Below are positions 16,171 through 24,480 of a stretch of 64,000 nt of DNA, piece by piece. The DNA comes from Alistipes sp. GTDB taxonomy: Bacteria > Bacillota > Clostridia > Oscillospirales > Ruminococcaceae. The position numbers were made by a program, and so were the translations under genes. How positions within the stretch are numbered: position 1 is the stretch's first letter; the number at the start of each line of letters is the position of its first letter. The notes beneath the pieces are model-generated. The model was not told the origin of the DNA. It ran no database searches and saw only the letters and a list, made by a program, of their open reading frames with translations. The stretch lies in contig JAMPAJ010000003.1 of NCBI GenBank assembly GCA_023667265.1, forward strand, positions 45,725 through 109,724, in the 5' to 3' direction.

Positions 16171-17493
16171 ATGAAAAAAATATTCAGTACGATCTTTGAG
16201 ATACGTGCATTTCTCATACTTTGGCTTAGCCAGTCGTTTTCAGCTCTGGGAAGCTCCATGACGGCGTATGCACTTGTGATCTGGTCATACCAGCAGAACG
16301 GTTCTGCACTGGGCACAGCGCTTCTTATGGTCTGCTCATACGCGCCCTATGTCCTTTGCAGCATCTTCGCAGGAGCGTTATCTGACAGGTGGGACAAGAA
16401 GAAAACTATGCTCATCTGCGACAGCGCAGCGGCATTTTCCACTGTTATCGTCCTTTTTCTCCTGATGACCGGAAATCTCAGGATATGGCACATCTACGCC
16501 GTAAATGCGTTCAGCGGACTTATGAATACGGTCCAGCAGCCAGCTTCCGAGGTTGCGGTTTCAAGAATTCTGCCAAAGAAATACTATCAGAAGGAGGGCG
16601 GCTTCCGCTATCTTGCAAGCTCAGCCAGCTCGATCCTGACCCCCATAATCACAACGGCTGTAATGGGAATTTTTGGCATGAAAGCAGTCATATTCTTCGA
16701 CCTTATAACATTTTGCGCAGCATTTCTTACGCTTTTGCTCTTTATAGAAATACCGCGTGACAATACGGAAAAAAACCGGCAGGAAAGCTTCCTCGGCTCA
16801 GTAAAAAGCGGACTGGACTGGCTTAAAAAAGAGCGCGGCATTTTTAGTCTGATAATGTTCCTGTCGTCTATAAATCTTGTCGCATCTATGTATGACGCCG
16901 CATTTCCGGCAATGATGCTTTCAAGAAACGGCGGCAGCGAGAAAGCTATGGGGATAGTAAATGCTGTTATCGGCGTTTCATCTCTTATCGGGAGCATTAT
17001 CGCATCCATGTGCAAAGCGCCTAAAAACAGGGTAAGGGTAATTTGCTCCTGCCTTCTTTTTTCAATGAGTACGGAAAATATCCTGCTTGCTCTCGGGCAC
17101 AATGTCTGGGTATGGAGCATCGGGGGATTTCTCGGCTGGATAGTGATCCCTCTTATGGACACGAATCTTGGCGCGGTAATGCGGCTGAATATCCCGGAAA
17201 ATATGCAGGGAAGAATTTACTCGGTAAGAAATTCGCTTCAGTTTTTCACGATTCCAGTAGGATATTTTATAGGCGGATTTGCAGTAGACAAAATATTTGA
17301 ACCGTTTATGCTGCATAATAACAATTCCGTTTTTTCCGCATTATTCGGAACGGGAAAAGGCTCGGGAGCGGCGCTTTTCTTCTTTGTTATCGCGTTTCTT
17401 GGCGTTGCCGTCTGTCTGTTGTTCAGATTCAGCAAGTCCATACGGGAGCTATGCGCTCAGGCAGATAAAAACGAACAGTCACAGATACTGTAA
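16171..17493 (+). CDS. MFS efflux transporter (macrolide/multidrug exporter type)
   Basis: This 440-residue protein has about 12 hydrophobic helices and the MFS loop signature between helices 2 and 3 as GALSDRWDKKKTMLICD. It looks like the MFS_3 group that includes macrolide exporters of the Mef type and enterobactin exporter-like proteins, with GFRYLASSASSILTPII and NSLQFFTIPVGYFIGG as typical helices. An AGGAGTAAGG site precedes the ATG. The leader peptide and hairpins upstream suggest induction by a ribosome-acting compound. The substrate cannot be set from sequence. Confidence 0.87.
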   Translation: MKKIFSTIFEIRAFLILWLSQSFSALGSSMTAYALVIWSYQQNGSALGTALLMVCSYAPYVLCSIFAGALSDRWDKKKTMLICDSAAAFSTVIVLFLLMTGNLRIWHIYAVNAFSGLMNTVQQPASEVAVSRILPKKYYQKEGGFRYLASSASSILTPIITTAVMGIFGMKAVIFFDLITFCAAFLTLLLFIEIPRDNTEKNRQESFLGSVKSGLDWLKKERGIFSLIMFLSSINLVASMYDAAFPAMMLSRNGGSEKAMGIVNAVIGVSSLIGSIIASMCKAPKNRVRVICSCLLFSMSTENILLALGHNVWVWSIGGFLGWIVIPLMDTNLGAVMRLNIPENMQGRIYSVRNSLQFFTIPVGYFIGGFAVDKIFEPFMLHNNNSVFSALFGTGKGSGAALFFFVIAFLGVAVCLLFRFSKSIRELCAQADKNEQSQIL

Positions 17494-17591
17494 ATGAATA
17501 AAAATATCAACGCTATTTCTGAAGACTTATAGCGTAGATCTTTTAATATATTTTTGTTAGTAAAATTTTAGTCGATCAAACTTCTTAGAAA

Positions 17592-17639
17592 ATGTGTACT
17601 ATAATCATCTTGGATAATTCAAAGGATTATAGTACACAT
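17592..17639. repeat. 15-bp perfect inverted repeat
   Basis: ATGTGTACTATAATC (17592-17606) and GATTATAGTACACAT (17625-17639) are perfect inverse copies around an 18-base AT-rich loop, about 100 bases after the MFS stop. No T tract follows on either side, so it is a weak terminator candidate. It could be an operator or a processed RNA end. The left arm also contains a TATAAT. Confidence 0.6.
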
Positions 17640-17691
17640 AATTTGTTTCAAACATTTCAAATTATCTTTTTCATAAAGAAATCATAGTTCA

Positions 17692-17720
17692 TTGACATCA
17701 GTAAAAAAAAGCTGTATAAT
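17692..17720 (+). promoter_or_regulatory. promoter of pectate lyase gene
   Basis: TTGACA and TATAAT with a 17-base spacer, 112 bases before the start at 17833, leaving a long 5' untranslated region that contains repeat copy B. Confidence 0.8.
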
Positions 17721-17734
17721 ATAACCAGCAAAAA

Positions 17735-17812
17735 GCAACCCGCGCGGAAACGAATTTCAATTAAATTTTATTACAGCGCGAACCTGCCGGCAGCGGCTCG
17801 CTGCTTATATCA
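17735..17812. repeat. intergenic repeat, copy B (in pectate lyase 5' leader)
   Basis: Reads GCAACCCGCGCGGAAA, an AATTT-rich middle, then CAGCGCGAACCTGCCGG and a second small hairpin GCAGCG/CGCTGC. The arms CGCGC (17741-17745) and GCGCG (17776-17780) pair perfectly. In copy C the same arms are CACGC and GCGTG, a compensating change. Confidence 0.68.
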
Positions 17813-17832
17813 TTATATAGGAGAAAAGGTCA

Positions 17833-20715
17833 ATGAAGAAAAAAATATGTTCACTTATCACTTCTGCGGCTATGTGTACCGCGTTTGCCGCGTCAACTCT
17901 TTTCACAGGCGTAAACGAGCAGTCTGTCAATCTCACGGCTGACGCAGCTTCCGCCGCATATCCGGTTCAGGAATTCAGGCTTGGAATATCCGACACCGAC
18001 AACAATGTTACTTCCGATAACGGCTCTCTTGCTCCTTCGGTCGAAAAAGGAACAGATAACGAAAAGTGGTCGCTGAATTACGTAAGCAGCGGAGTGTATG
18101 AGATCGTAAACTCCGCTGACGGTAAAATTCTCACGGCAAACGGCTCGGGCGTTTCCCTTGCCGCCGATACGGACGGCGCTAACCAGCGTTGGAAGATCGA
18201 GGGCGTTCAGAAGGATTTCGAGGGATACTATCTCTATTACAAAATAACAAGCAATGCCGATCCCTCAAAAGCACTTACATATACCGACGGCGCAGGCTTC
18301 GGTCTTTCCGGCTATTCCGGTGCAGAATATCAGAAATATAAGCTGAATCTCGACGGACTCGAGGGATACGCCGCAAACTGTATGACCTCATCCGGTGAAA
18401 AAGCCGGTACTATCGGCGGACTTCTGGGAGAAACTGTTTATGTAAGCACTGTCGGGGATATGGTCGATGCAATGAAGAGCAATGACCCGCTTACTATCGT
18501 TGTCAACGCGAATCTTGATTTCAAAGACTGGTCGAAAATGGATCAGAAAATCGAGGATGACAAAACTATCGTAGGCTCATATGCTGCAAATAATCTCTAC
18601 GACCTCCAGTGGAGAACAGACGATTTCTACGGTGACGCTTCAAAGCCGCCGAGCAATAATATTGTTGTCCGCAACATAAGCGTAACAAGCCGCACTCTCA
18701 ACGGCAAGGTCATGATTCAGGTCTACTCATCAAGGAACGTGTGGTTCGACCACTGTACATTCAATAACACGCTCACATATGACCGTACAGGCAATGGTCT
18801 TGACGAAGTCGGAAAGTTTATCTGGATAAACACTCCGTCTATGGGTTGGACTGACGACGCATACAACGGAATAAGCCCCGACTATATCACAATTTCCTAC
18901 TGCTCGTTCAACAGCCGTTACTGGACAGTTGCATACGGTACTCAGAATACGGAAACAACGAGATGCCGCACTACCCTGCTTTACAACAGTTGGACGCACT
19001 GTGTAAGACGTACTCCTCAGATAGGAAACGGCACAGGTCATATCTATAACAATTATTTTGAGGGCTACGACAGCGGAAACGGAAGCGGTACTGCTCAGAT
19101 CATTGGCGGCGACGGCTCAAACATGGTAAGCGAAAACAACCGTTTCCAGGCATTTACTCAGGGGCAGGCGTTAAGCATGGGCGGAGGTTCAGACCCGGCT
19201 CGCGACAGCGGTTCTTATCTCGCTTCAAGCAGCTCTGCAACCCCCGGAAAAATTTCATTCAGCCCCAAAACCACAAGCACTCTTTATCCTAATAAGACAA
19301 ATTACGGGTACTCTCTTCTTTACGCATATCAGTCTAACGGAAATGACACAAAGAAATTTACTCAGACATATGCCGGCTGCTTCAACAGCAAGAGCAAGAT
19401 CAAGTATATTACAGATTCCGATATGGCAGGCTGGATCCAGACGAAGTATGCTTCGCCTTTCCTCAGACACGTTGAGTTTTCTTCCGCAGTTCCGGCAACA
19501 TTTAATGACGGTTCAACATACAGGATCAAAAATGTAAACTCCGGTCTCTATATGCAGGTAGACGGCGCAAAGGCTGAAAACGGCACAAACGTTCAGCAGT
19601 GGGGAACAGCCGACGGCGTGACTCACGACATATGGAAGCTTCTGGATGCAGGCGAGGGCTACTACTATCTTGCCTCCGCAGTCGGCGACGGCGGCACATA
19701 TATGCTGGATATTGCAGGAAAAAAGACTGCAAACGGCACTAATGTGGATATTTACCAGTACAACGGCGGCGATAATCAGAAATTCATGATCACCAAAAAT
19801 GCAGACGGTTCATACAAGCTCCGTACAAAAATCTCCGGAAACAAATCGGCAGTTGAAATTGCAGACGCCGGAACAGGCTCCGGCGACAATGTCCAGCAGT
19901 GGGAGATCAACGGCGCAAGCTGTCAGGATTGGATATTCGAGGAGATCGCTAACCCCGGCTGCAAAATGGATACAAGCGTTATATATGAGTTTGAAAATGT
20001 CAACAGCGGAATGGTAATGGATATCGAAGCCGGAAAAATGGAAGCCGGAGTCAATGTTCAGCAATGGTCTACAGGTCATTTCAAGAGCCAGCAGTGGACG
20101 CTTCAGGCATTCTCAGGCGGCGGAAATTACTATTATATCCGTTCATACTCGAATCCCACCTATGTGCTGAAAGTTGAAAGCGGCTCCAACGGCGGAAATA
20201 TTTCTATCGCCGAGTATTCCACAAAGGACAGTGCAATGCTGTTTAAATTCTCGAAGAATCCCGACGGCACATACCGTATCTATACAAGAGCTTCCAAGGA
20301 TGCGGCGCTGGTGGAGATCGATTCTGCAAGCACAGCAAGCGGCGCCAATGTTCAGCAGTGGGGTCCTACGAATAACGACTGCCAGAAATGGGCGGCGGAG
20401 ACTATGACAACTACTACAACTACTACAACTACTACGACTACTACCACTAAACCGACAACGACCACCACCACAACTACGGCAGCTCCCGTTACAGAGACAG
20501 AGCCTGCAACAACGACCGCCCCGGTTCAGACAGCTGTTATCGGTGACGTAAACAGCGACGGGGAGCTTGACATTGCTGATTTAGTCATGATGCAGAAATG
20601 GCTGCTCGGCTCAAATGAAATTACCGACTGGACAGCAGGCGACCTGTGCAAGGACGGCAGGATCGACGCGTTCGATCTGTGTCTTATGAGACAGGCGATC
20701 TTGAAAGCAGTTTAA
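17833..20715 (+). CDS. secreted pectate lyase with ricin-B modules and dockerin
   Basis: This 960-residue secreted enzyme cleaves polygalacturonate. A signal peptide (to about residue 39) is followed by a ricin-B-like module (about 45-175) and a PL1-type beta-helix catalytic domain (about 195-480, with NVWFDHCTFN and NSWTHCVRRTPQ). Two more ricin-B/CBM13 modules (about 555-690 and 715-850, with repeated NVQQW) follow. A Thr-only linker (about 857-885) leads to a type I dockerin (from about 902) with two calcium-loop repeats, DVNSDGELDIADLVMMQ and DLCKDGRIDAFDLCLMR. The dockerin predicts attachment to a cellulosome scaffoldin. An own promoter and terminator frame the gene. Confidence 0.94.
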   Translation: MKKKICSLITSAAMCTAFAASTLFTGVNEQSVNLTADAASAAYPVQEFRLGISDTDNNVTSDNGSLAPSVEKGTDNEKWSLNYVSSGVYEIVNSADGKILTANGSGVSLAADTDGANQRWKIEGVQKDFEGYYLYYKITSNADPSKALTYTDGAGFGLSGYSGAEYQKYKLNLDGLEGYAANCMTSSGEKAGTIGGLLGETVYVSTVGDMVDAMKSNDPLTIVVNANLDFKDWSKMDQKIEDDKTIVGSYAANNLYDLQWRTDDFYGDASKPPSNNIVVRNISVTSRTLNGKVMIQVYSSRNVWFDHCTFNNTLTYDRTGNGLDEVGKFIWINTPSMGWTDDAYNGISPDYITISYCSFNSRYWTVAYGTQNTETTRCRTTLLYNSWTHCVRRTPQIGNGTGHIYNNYFEGYDSGNGSGTAQIIGGDGSNMVSENNRFQAFTQGQALSMGGGSDPARDSGSYLASSSSATPGKISFSPKTTSTLYPNKTNYGYSLLYAYQSNGNDTKKFTQTYAGCFNSKSKIKYITDSDMAGWIQTKYASPFLRHVEFSSAVPATFNDGSTYRIKNVNSGLYMQVDGAKAENGTNVQQWGTADGVTHDIWKLLDAGEGYYYLASAVGDGGTYMLDIAGKKTANGTNVDIYQYNGGDNQKFMITKNADGSYKLRTKISGNKSAVEIADAGTGSGDNVQQWEINGASCQDWIFEEIANPGCKMDTSVIYEFENVNSGMVMDIEAGKMEAGVNVQQWSTGHFKSQQWTLQAFSGGGNYYYIRSYSNPTYVLKVESGSNGGNISIAEYSTKDSAMLFKFSKNPDGTYRIYTRASKDAALVEIDSASTASGANVQQWGPTNNDCQKWAAETMTTTTTTTTTTTTTTKPTTTTTTTTAAPVTETEPATTTAPVQTAVIGDVNSDGELDIADLVMMQKWLLGSNEITDWTAGDLCKDGRIDAFDLCLMRQAILKAV

Positions 20716-20726
20716 GATGACACGAC

Positions 20727-20760
20727 AAAAGGTACTGACCACTTTCGGCAGTACCTTTTC
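20727..20760 (+). terminator. terminator of pectate lyase gene
   Basis: The stem AAAAGGTACTG/CAGTACCTTTT with an 11-base loop and a T-rich exit, immediately after the stop. Confidence 0.9.
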
Positions 20761-20780
20761 TGTTGACTGAGAACCTGTGT

Positions 20781-21356
20781 TCAGTATCTCTCCACGCATC
20801 TTAATTCATCGCCAAGCTCACGCATCTGTGCAATTCCCTTTTCCTGGGACGATATGATAGCATCAAGGATTGGGATAAGCCCTGAACAAATCGGAAAACC
20901 AAGCGCATTTCTTGACATCCTGACCGCACCCATATGATGCGGTATCATTTCTCTGATAAAATCGCAGTTGATACAGCCGTCAGAATACGCGTTTTTCATA
21001 CCGTTGATCATTATTTTCATTATCCGGCATACGCGGTCCTGATACGCTCTCACCTCGCCGCAGGAATTTGTCATAGTCTCACAGGAACTAAGTATCTCCT
21101 GCATATCTGCGATGCTTTTAGTCTGCTCGCTGATTATCCCGTTCGCGATATCCTCAAGCTGCACATCGCTCGTATACTTTAAAATGTTTTCAGACATTCT
21201 TATTGCAGCCATATGGTGCGGTATCATCTGCACGATAAAATTGTGAGAGATGCTGTTTGTCAATTCAGCGCTGCACATTCCCTCGGTCATCGTTTGTAAT
21301 ATGCTTCTGTATTCGCCAAGATAATTCTCAGAGTCGCTATTCGTTCTGCACTGCAT
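20781..21356 (-). CDS. tandem DUF305 protein
   Basis: This 191-residue protein contains two copies of the DUF305 pattern, each with a His-His-Met motif: FIVQMIPHHMAAIRMS (about 40-55) and FIREMIPHHMGAVRMS (about 135-150). Paired His and Met residues in this ferritin-like fold suggest metal, possibly copper, binding, but function is not established. There is no signal peptide, so it is probably cytoplasmic, unlike many DUF305 proteins. GAGGTGA precedes the ATG. It is a single gene between two plus-strand units. Confidence 0.88.
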   Translation of the reverse strand: MQCRTNSDSENYLGEYRSILQTMTEGMCSAELTNSISHNFIVQMIPHHMAAIRMSENILKYTSDVQLEDIANGIISEQTKSIADMQEILSSCETMTNSCGEVRAYQDRVCRIMKIMINGMKNAYSDGCINCDFIREMIPHHMGAVRMSRNALGFPICSGLIPILDAIISSQEKGIAQMRELGDELRCVERY

Positions 21357-21413
21357 AAAATCACCTCTTTTCTACTATATGTATGTTATCTGGAAATGGT
21401 GATTATTTTGGGG

Positions 21414-21442
21414 TTGCAATTTTGCAGTTTTTATGTTATACT
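21414..21442 (+). promoter_or_regulatory. promoter of alcohol dehydrogenase and bile-salt-hydrolase-like genes
   Basis: TTGCAA and TATACT with a 17-base spacer, preceded by GGG. Same GGGTTGCAATTTTGCAG string as the upstream alpha-galactosidase promoter at 29586-29614. Confidence 0.75.
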
Positions 21443-21476
21443 TGTGATAGTAAAATTTTACTCAGGAGAAATAATT

Positions 21477-22661
21477 ATGAACAATTTTAATTTTTACAGC
21501 CCGACCGAATTTGTTTTCGGCAGGGACAGAGAAAACGAAACAGGAAAATATGTGCGTAAATTTGGCGGTACAAGAGTTCTGCTCCACTATGGCGGCGGCT
21601 CTGCCGTAAGATCCGGACTTCTGGAGCGTGTGAAAAGCTCCCTTGAAGCCGAGAATATTTATTTTACCGAGCTTGGCGGTGTTAAGCCAAATCCAAGGGA
21701 TACCCTTGCCTATGAGGGAATCGAGATCTGCCGCAGGGATAATATCGACTTTATCCTGGCTATAGGCGGAGGTTCGGTCATCGACTCTGCAAAGGCAATT
21801 GCAATGGGCGTTCCGTATGACGGCGATTTCTGGGACTTCTACTGCGAAAAAGCTGAAGTTAGGGCGGCTCTTCCTGTCGGAACCGTTTTGACCATTGCGG
21901 CGGCAGGAAGCGAGGGTTCGGGAGATTCCGTTATCACCCAGGAAAAAACAGGTCTCAAAAGAGGCGCCGGCTCCGATCTGATCCGTCCTCGTTTTTCCGT
22001 GCTTGACCCACAGCTTACCTGCACTCTTCCGGCATTTCAGACAGCCTGCGGAGCTGCGGATATTATGGCGCACGTTTTTGAACGCTATTTCACCAACACA
22101 ACAGAGGTTGAGATCACAGACAGGCTTTGCGAAGCCGTTCTGCTGACAATGGTCAAGGAAACGCCCCGTGTTATTGCCGATCCTGATAATTATGAGGCGC
22201 GTGCAAATATTATGTGGGCTGGAACAGTTGCGCATAACGGGATTGTCGGCGTTGGACGTTCGCAGGACTGGAACAGCCACGGCATCGAGCATGAGCTGTC
22301 GGGACTTTATGATGTTGCGCATGGTGCAGGACTCGCGGTTATCATGCCGTCATGGATGGAGTTTGTAATGCATCACAATGTTATGCGTTTTGCACAGGTC
22401 GCAGTCAGGGTCTGGGGCTGCGCTATGAACTTTGAAGCTCCGGAGATGACGGCGAAAGAGGGGATAATGTGCTTCCGGCGTTTTCTTCATGATATAGGAC
22501 TGCCGATAAATTTTGCGGAGCTCGGCGCAAAAGCGGAGGATATTCCTGTGCTTGTCAGGAATTTCGGCTTGAACGGCGGAAAAACAGGAGGCTTTGTTTC
22601 ACTCAGCGAGAATGACATTGCGGAGATCTATCGTATCGCAGTCAATGCAAAATCGCTGTAA
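21477..22661 (+). CDS. iron-containing alcohol dehydrogenase (butanol dehydrogenase type)
   Basis: This 394-residue NAD(P)H-dependent enzyme belongs to the Fe-ADH group near BdhA/YqhD. It starts MNNFNFYSPTEFVFG, has the nucleotide site LAIGGGSVIDSAKAIA, and carries the metal-ligand His residues in DIMAHVFERYF, SHGIEHELSGLYDVAHGAGL. It would reduce aldehydes such as acetaldehyde or butanal, regenerating NAD(P)+ in fermentation. The start at 21477 is set by AGGAGA 7 bases upstream; the frame is open further up without a ribosome site. The hydrolase gene follows 30 bases later. Confidence 0.93.
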   Translation: MNNFNFYSPTEFVFGRDRENETGKYVRKFGGTRVLLHYGGGSAVRSGLLERVKSSLEAENIYFTELGGVKPNPRDTLAYEGIEICRRDNIDFILAIGGGSVIDSAKAIAMGVPYDGDFWDFYCEKAEVRAALPVGTVLTIAAAGSEGSGDSVITQEKTGLKRGAGSDLIRPRFSVLDPQLTCTLPAFQTACGAADIMAHVFERYFTNTTEVEITDRLCEAVLLTMVKETPRVIADPDNYEARANIMWAGTVAHNGIVGVGRSQDWNSHGIEHELSGLYDVAHGAGLAVIMPSWMEFVMHHNVMRFAQVAVRVWGCAMNFEAPEMTAKEGIMCFRRFLHDIGLPINFAELGAKAEDIPVLVRNFGLNGGKTGGFVSLSENDIAEIYRIAVNAKSL

Positions 22662-22691
22662 AATAATATTGCAAAAACTGGAGGAAAAAAT

Positions 22692-23666
22692 ATGTGTACA
22701 GCTGTTACCTACAAGACAAATGATTTTTACTTTGGAAGAACCCTGGATTACGAGTTTTCATACGGCGACGAGATAACTGTAACTCCGCGAAACTATCCGT
22801 TTTCATTCAGAAACGGCTCTGAAATGAAAACACATTTTGCAATTATCGGAATGGCGTATGTCTGCAATGATTATCCGCTTTATTATGACGCGGTAAACGA
22901 GAAAGGACTGTGTATCGCCGGACTTAATTTTGTCGGAAATGCGTTTTACAGAGACGCCGCACCTGACAAGGACAATATTACGCAGTTCGAGCTTATCCCT
23001 TGGATATTGGGTCAGTGCGGCACGGTCGGTGAAGCGCGCTCTCTGCTTGAAAAAATAAACATCACCAATATTCCGTTCAGTGAAAATCTGCCTGTTTCAT
23101 CGCTTCACTGGATGATCTCCGACAAAACCGGATCGCTTACCCTTGAATCCGTAAAGGACGGAATAAGGATCTACGACAATCCTGTCGGCGCGCTGACGAA
23201 TAATCCGCCCTTTGATATACAGATGTTTAACCTTACAAATTATATGAAGCTTTCGGCAGCTCCACCGGAAAATAAATTCTCGGACAAGGTCGAATTGAAA
23301 ACATACAGCCGCGGAATGGGTGCGCTCGGACTTCCGGGAGATCTTTCGTCAATGTCGAGATTCGTCAGAGCGGCGTTTACGAAAATGAACTCTGTTTCCG
23401 GCAGTTCGGAGGCTGAAAGCGTCAGCCAGTTCTTCCATATTTTAGGCTCGGTAGACCAGCAGAGAGGCTGTTGTATTCTCGACGACGGAAAATGCGAGAT
23501 AACGCTTTACACCTCATGCTGCAATGCCGACAAGGGAATTTATTATTACAACACATACGAAAATCATCAGATCTCCGCTGTTGATATGCACAAGGAAGAT
23601 CTTGACGGCAGCGGGCTGGTACGGTACAAGCCTGTTTACGGCGAGCAGGTCAACTATCAGAACTAA
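22692..23666 (+). CDS. choloylglycine hydrolase family enzyme (bile salt hydrolase type)
   Basis: This 324-residue Ntn-hydrolase starts Met-Cys, so Cys2 becomes the catalytic N-terminal nucleophile after Met removal. Active-site blocks present are GRTLDYE (Arg16, Asp19), the VGALTNNPPF segment with the catalytic Asn, and LGLPGDLSSMSRFVRAAF with the conserved Arg. These match bile salt hydrolases more closely than penicillin V acylases, but the two cannot be fully separated by eye. A TGGAGG site precedes the start. A bile-acid deconjugating enzyme would point to a host-gut lifestyle. Confidence 0.88.
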   Translation: MCTAVTYKTNDFYFGRTLDYEFSYGDEITVTPRNYPFSFRNGSEMKTHFAIIGMAYVCNDYPLYYDAVNEKGLCIAGLNFVGNAFYRDAAPDKDNITQFELIPWILGQCGTVGEARSLLEKINITNIPFSENLPVSSLHWMISDKTGSLTLESVKDGIRIYDNPVGALTNNPPFDIQMFNLTNYMKLSAAPPENKFSDKVELKTYSRGMGALGLPGDLSSMSRFVRAAFTKMNSVSGSSEAESVSQFFHILGSVDQQRGCCILDDGKCEITLYTSCCNADKGIYYYNTYENHQISAVDMHKEDLDGSGLVRYKPVYGEQVNYQN

Positions 23667-23712
23667 GAGCTTGTTCTAAAGCGTGTTCAGAGCGCGCTAT
23701 GGTATTTTACGT

Positions 23713-23757
23713 AAAAATACGGACTCCGGGAGCTTTTCCTTGGAGTCCGTATTTTTT
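23713..23757. terminator. bidirectional terminator
   Basis: AAAAATACGGACTCC and GGAGTCCGTATTTTT are perfect inverse copies around a 15-base loop, with T tracts on both exits. It lies between the converging hydrolase gene and pnuC and touches the pnuC stop. Confidence 0.92.
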
Positions 23758-24437
23758 CAGCATTGCCGGAGCTCTCTTTTTCTCCAGCTTATAAAACCGT
23801 ACATATCGTTAAAAAAGAAAATGACAAAATTAACTATTACCGGGATATACGCCGGATTTTCCAGGGAAGCCAGTATCCATAGAATTATCAGGACGATATC
23901 GTTTGCGGCATATCCGAGGGCATAGTACGAGGAACGAAGCATGGTCAGGGCGGCTGCTAAAAAGCTTGTTGCAACGGAAATCGTGCTGAACACAATATTA
24001 GGCGTATTAAGACTGTGCAGGATCAGATAAAAAACTATTGTAACAATTATTGTGAAAACGGCGAGCAGTATTGTATGTCCGCCGCTCAGGCGTCGTATTT
24101 CGACCTCGCTGCCGTTTTCATTCGACGGATTCCGAAGCCACGTTATCATTGACCATACAGCCATTGGCAGCGTCATTCCCAGATATGTGATCATCTCTCC
24201 CCAGTACCGGAAGCGGTAGGAAATTATACCGTATAGAATACTGAATATTATCATCAGGAGCTGCGCCCACACATTGCCTATCGCCGCAAAAACAAGAGAT
24301 GTGACACCTACGATCGCAGCAGCCAGCGTAAGGAGATCGGCATCCCTGGACAGGATATTAGATATCACAACAATTATCAATGAACCTATCCAGAGAAGCC
24401 ACTCTTTTCCGGATAGATTTTTTATTGGATTATTCAT
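23757..24437 (-). CDS. pnuC: PnuC-family nicotinamide precursor transporter
   Basis: This 226-residue membrane protein has seven or so helices and the PnuC blocks WGEMITYLGMTLPMAVWSMITW and YALGYAANDIVLIILWILAS. PnuC proteins carry nicotinamide riboside or related vitamins by facilitated diffusion, with trapping by a kinase inside the cell. No NAD kinase-type partner is adjacent. AGAGGT precedes the ATG. It lies 43 bases after the PIN-like gene in the same direction, so the two may be co-transcribed. Confidence 0.88.
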   Translation of the reverse strand: MNNPIKNLSGKEWLLWIGSLIIVVISNILSRDADLLTLAAAIVGVTSLVFAAIGNVWAQLLMIIFSILYGIISYRFRYWGEMITYLGMTLPMAVWSMITWLRNPSNENGSEVEIRRLSGGHTILLAVFTIIVTIVFYLILHSLNTPNIVFSTISVATSFLAAALTMLRSSYYALGYAANDIVLIILWILASLENPAYIPVIVNFVIFFFNDMYGFISWRKRELRQC

Positions 24438-24480
24438 TTTTTACCTCTATAGATTTTGAAATAAAATCCTCTGCATCGTG

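Noticed and set aside
17738-17765. Minus-strand promoter inside repeat copy B
   Set aside because: GGGTTGCTT is present but the nearest -10-like box is 14 bases away, not 17, and no minus-strand gene follows nearby.
21462-22322. 286-codon frame opposite the alcohol dehydrogenase
   Set aside because: The plus-strand enzyme has every expected motif; the opposite frame encodes no known pattern and no ribosome site is seen.
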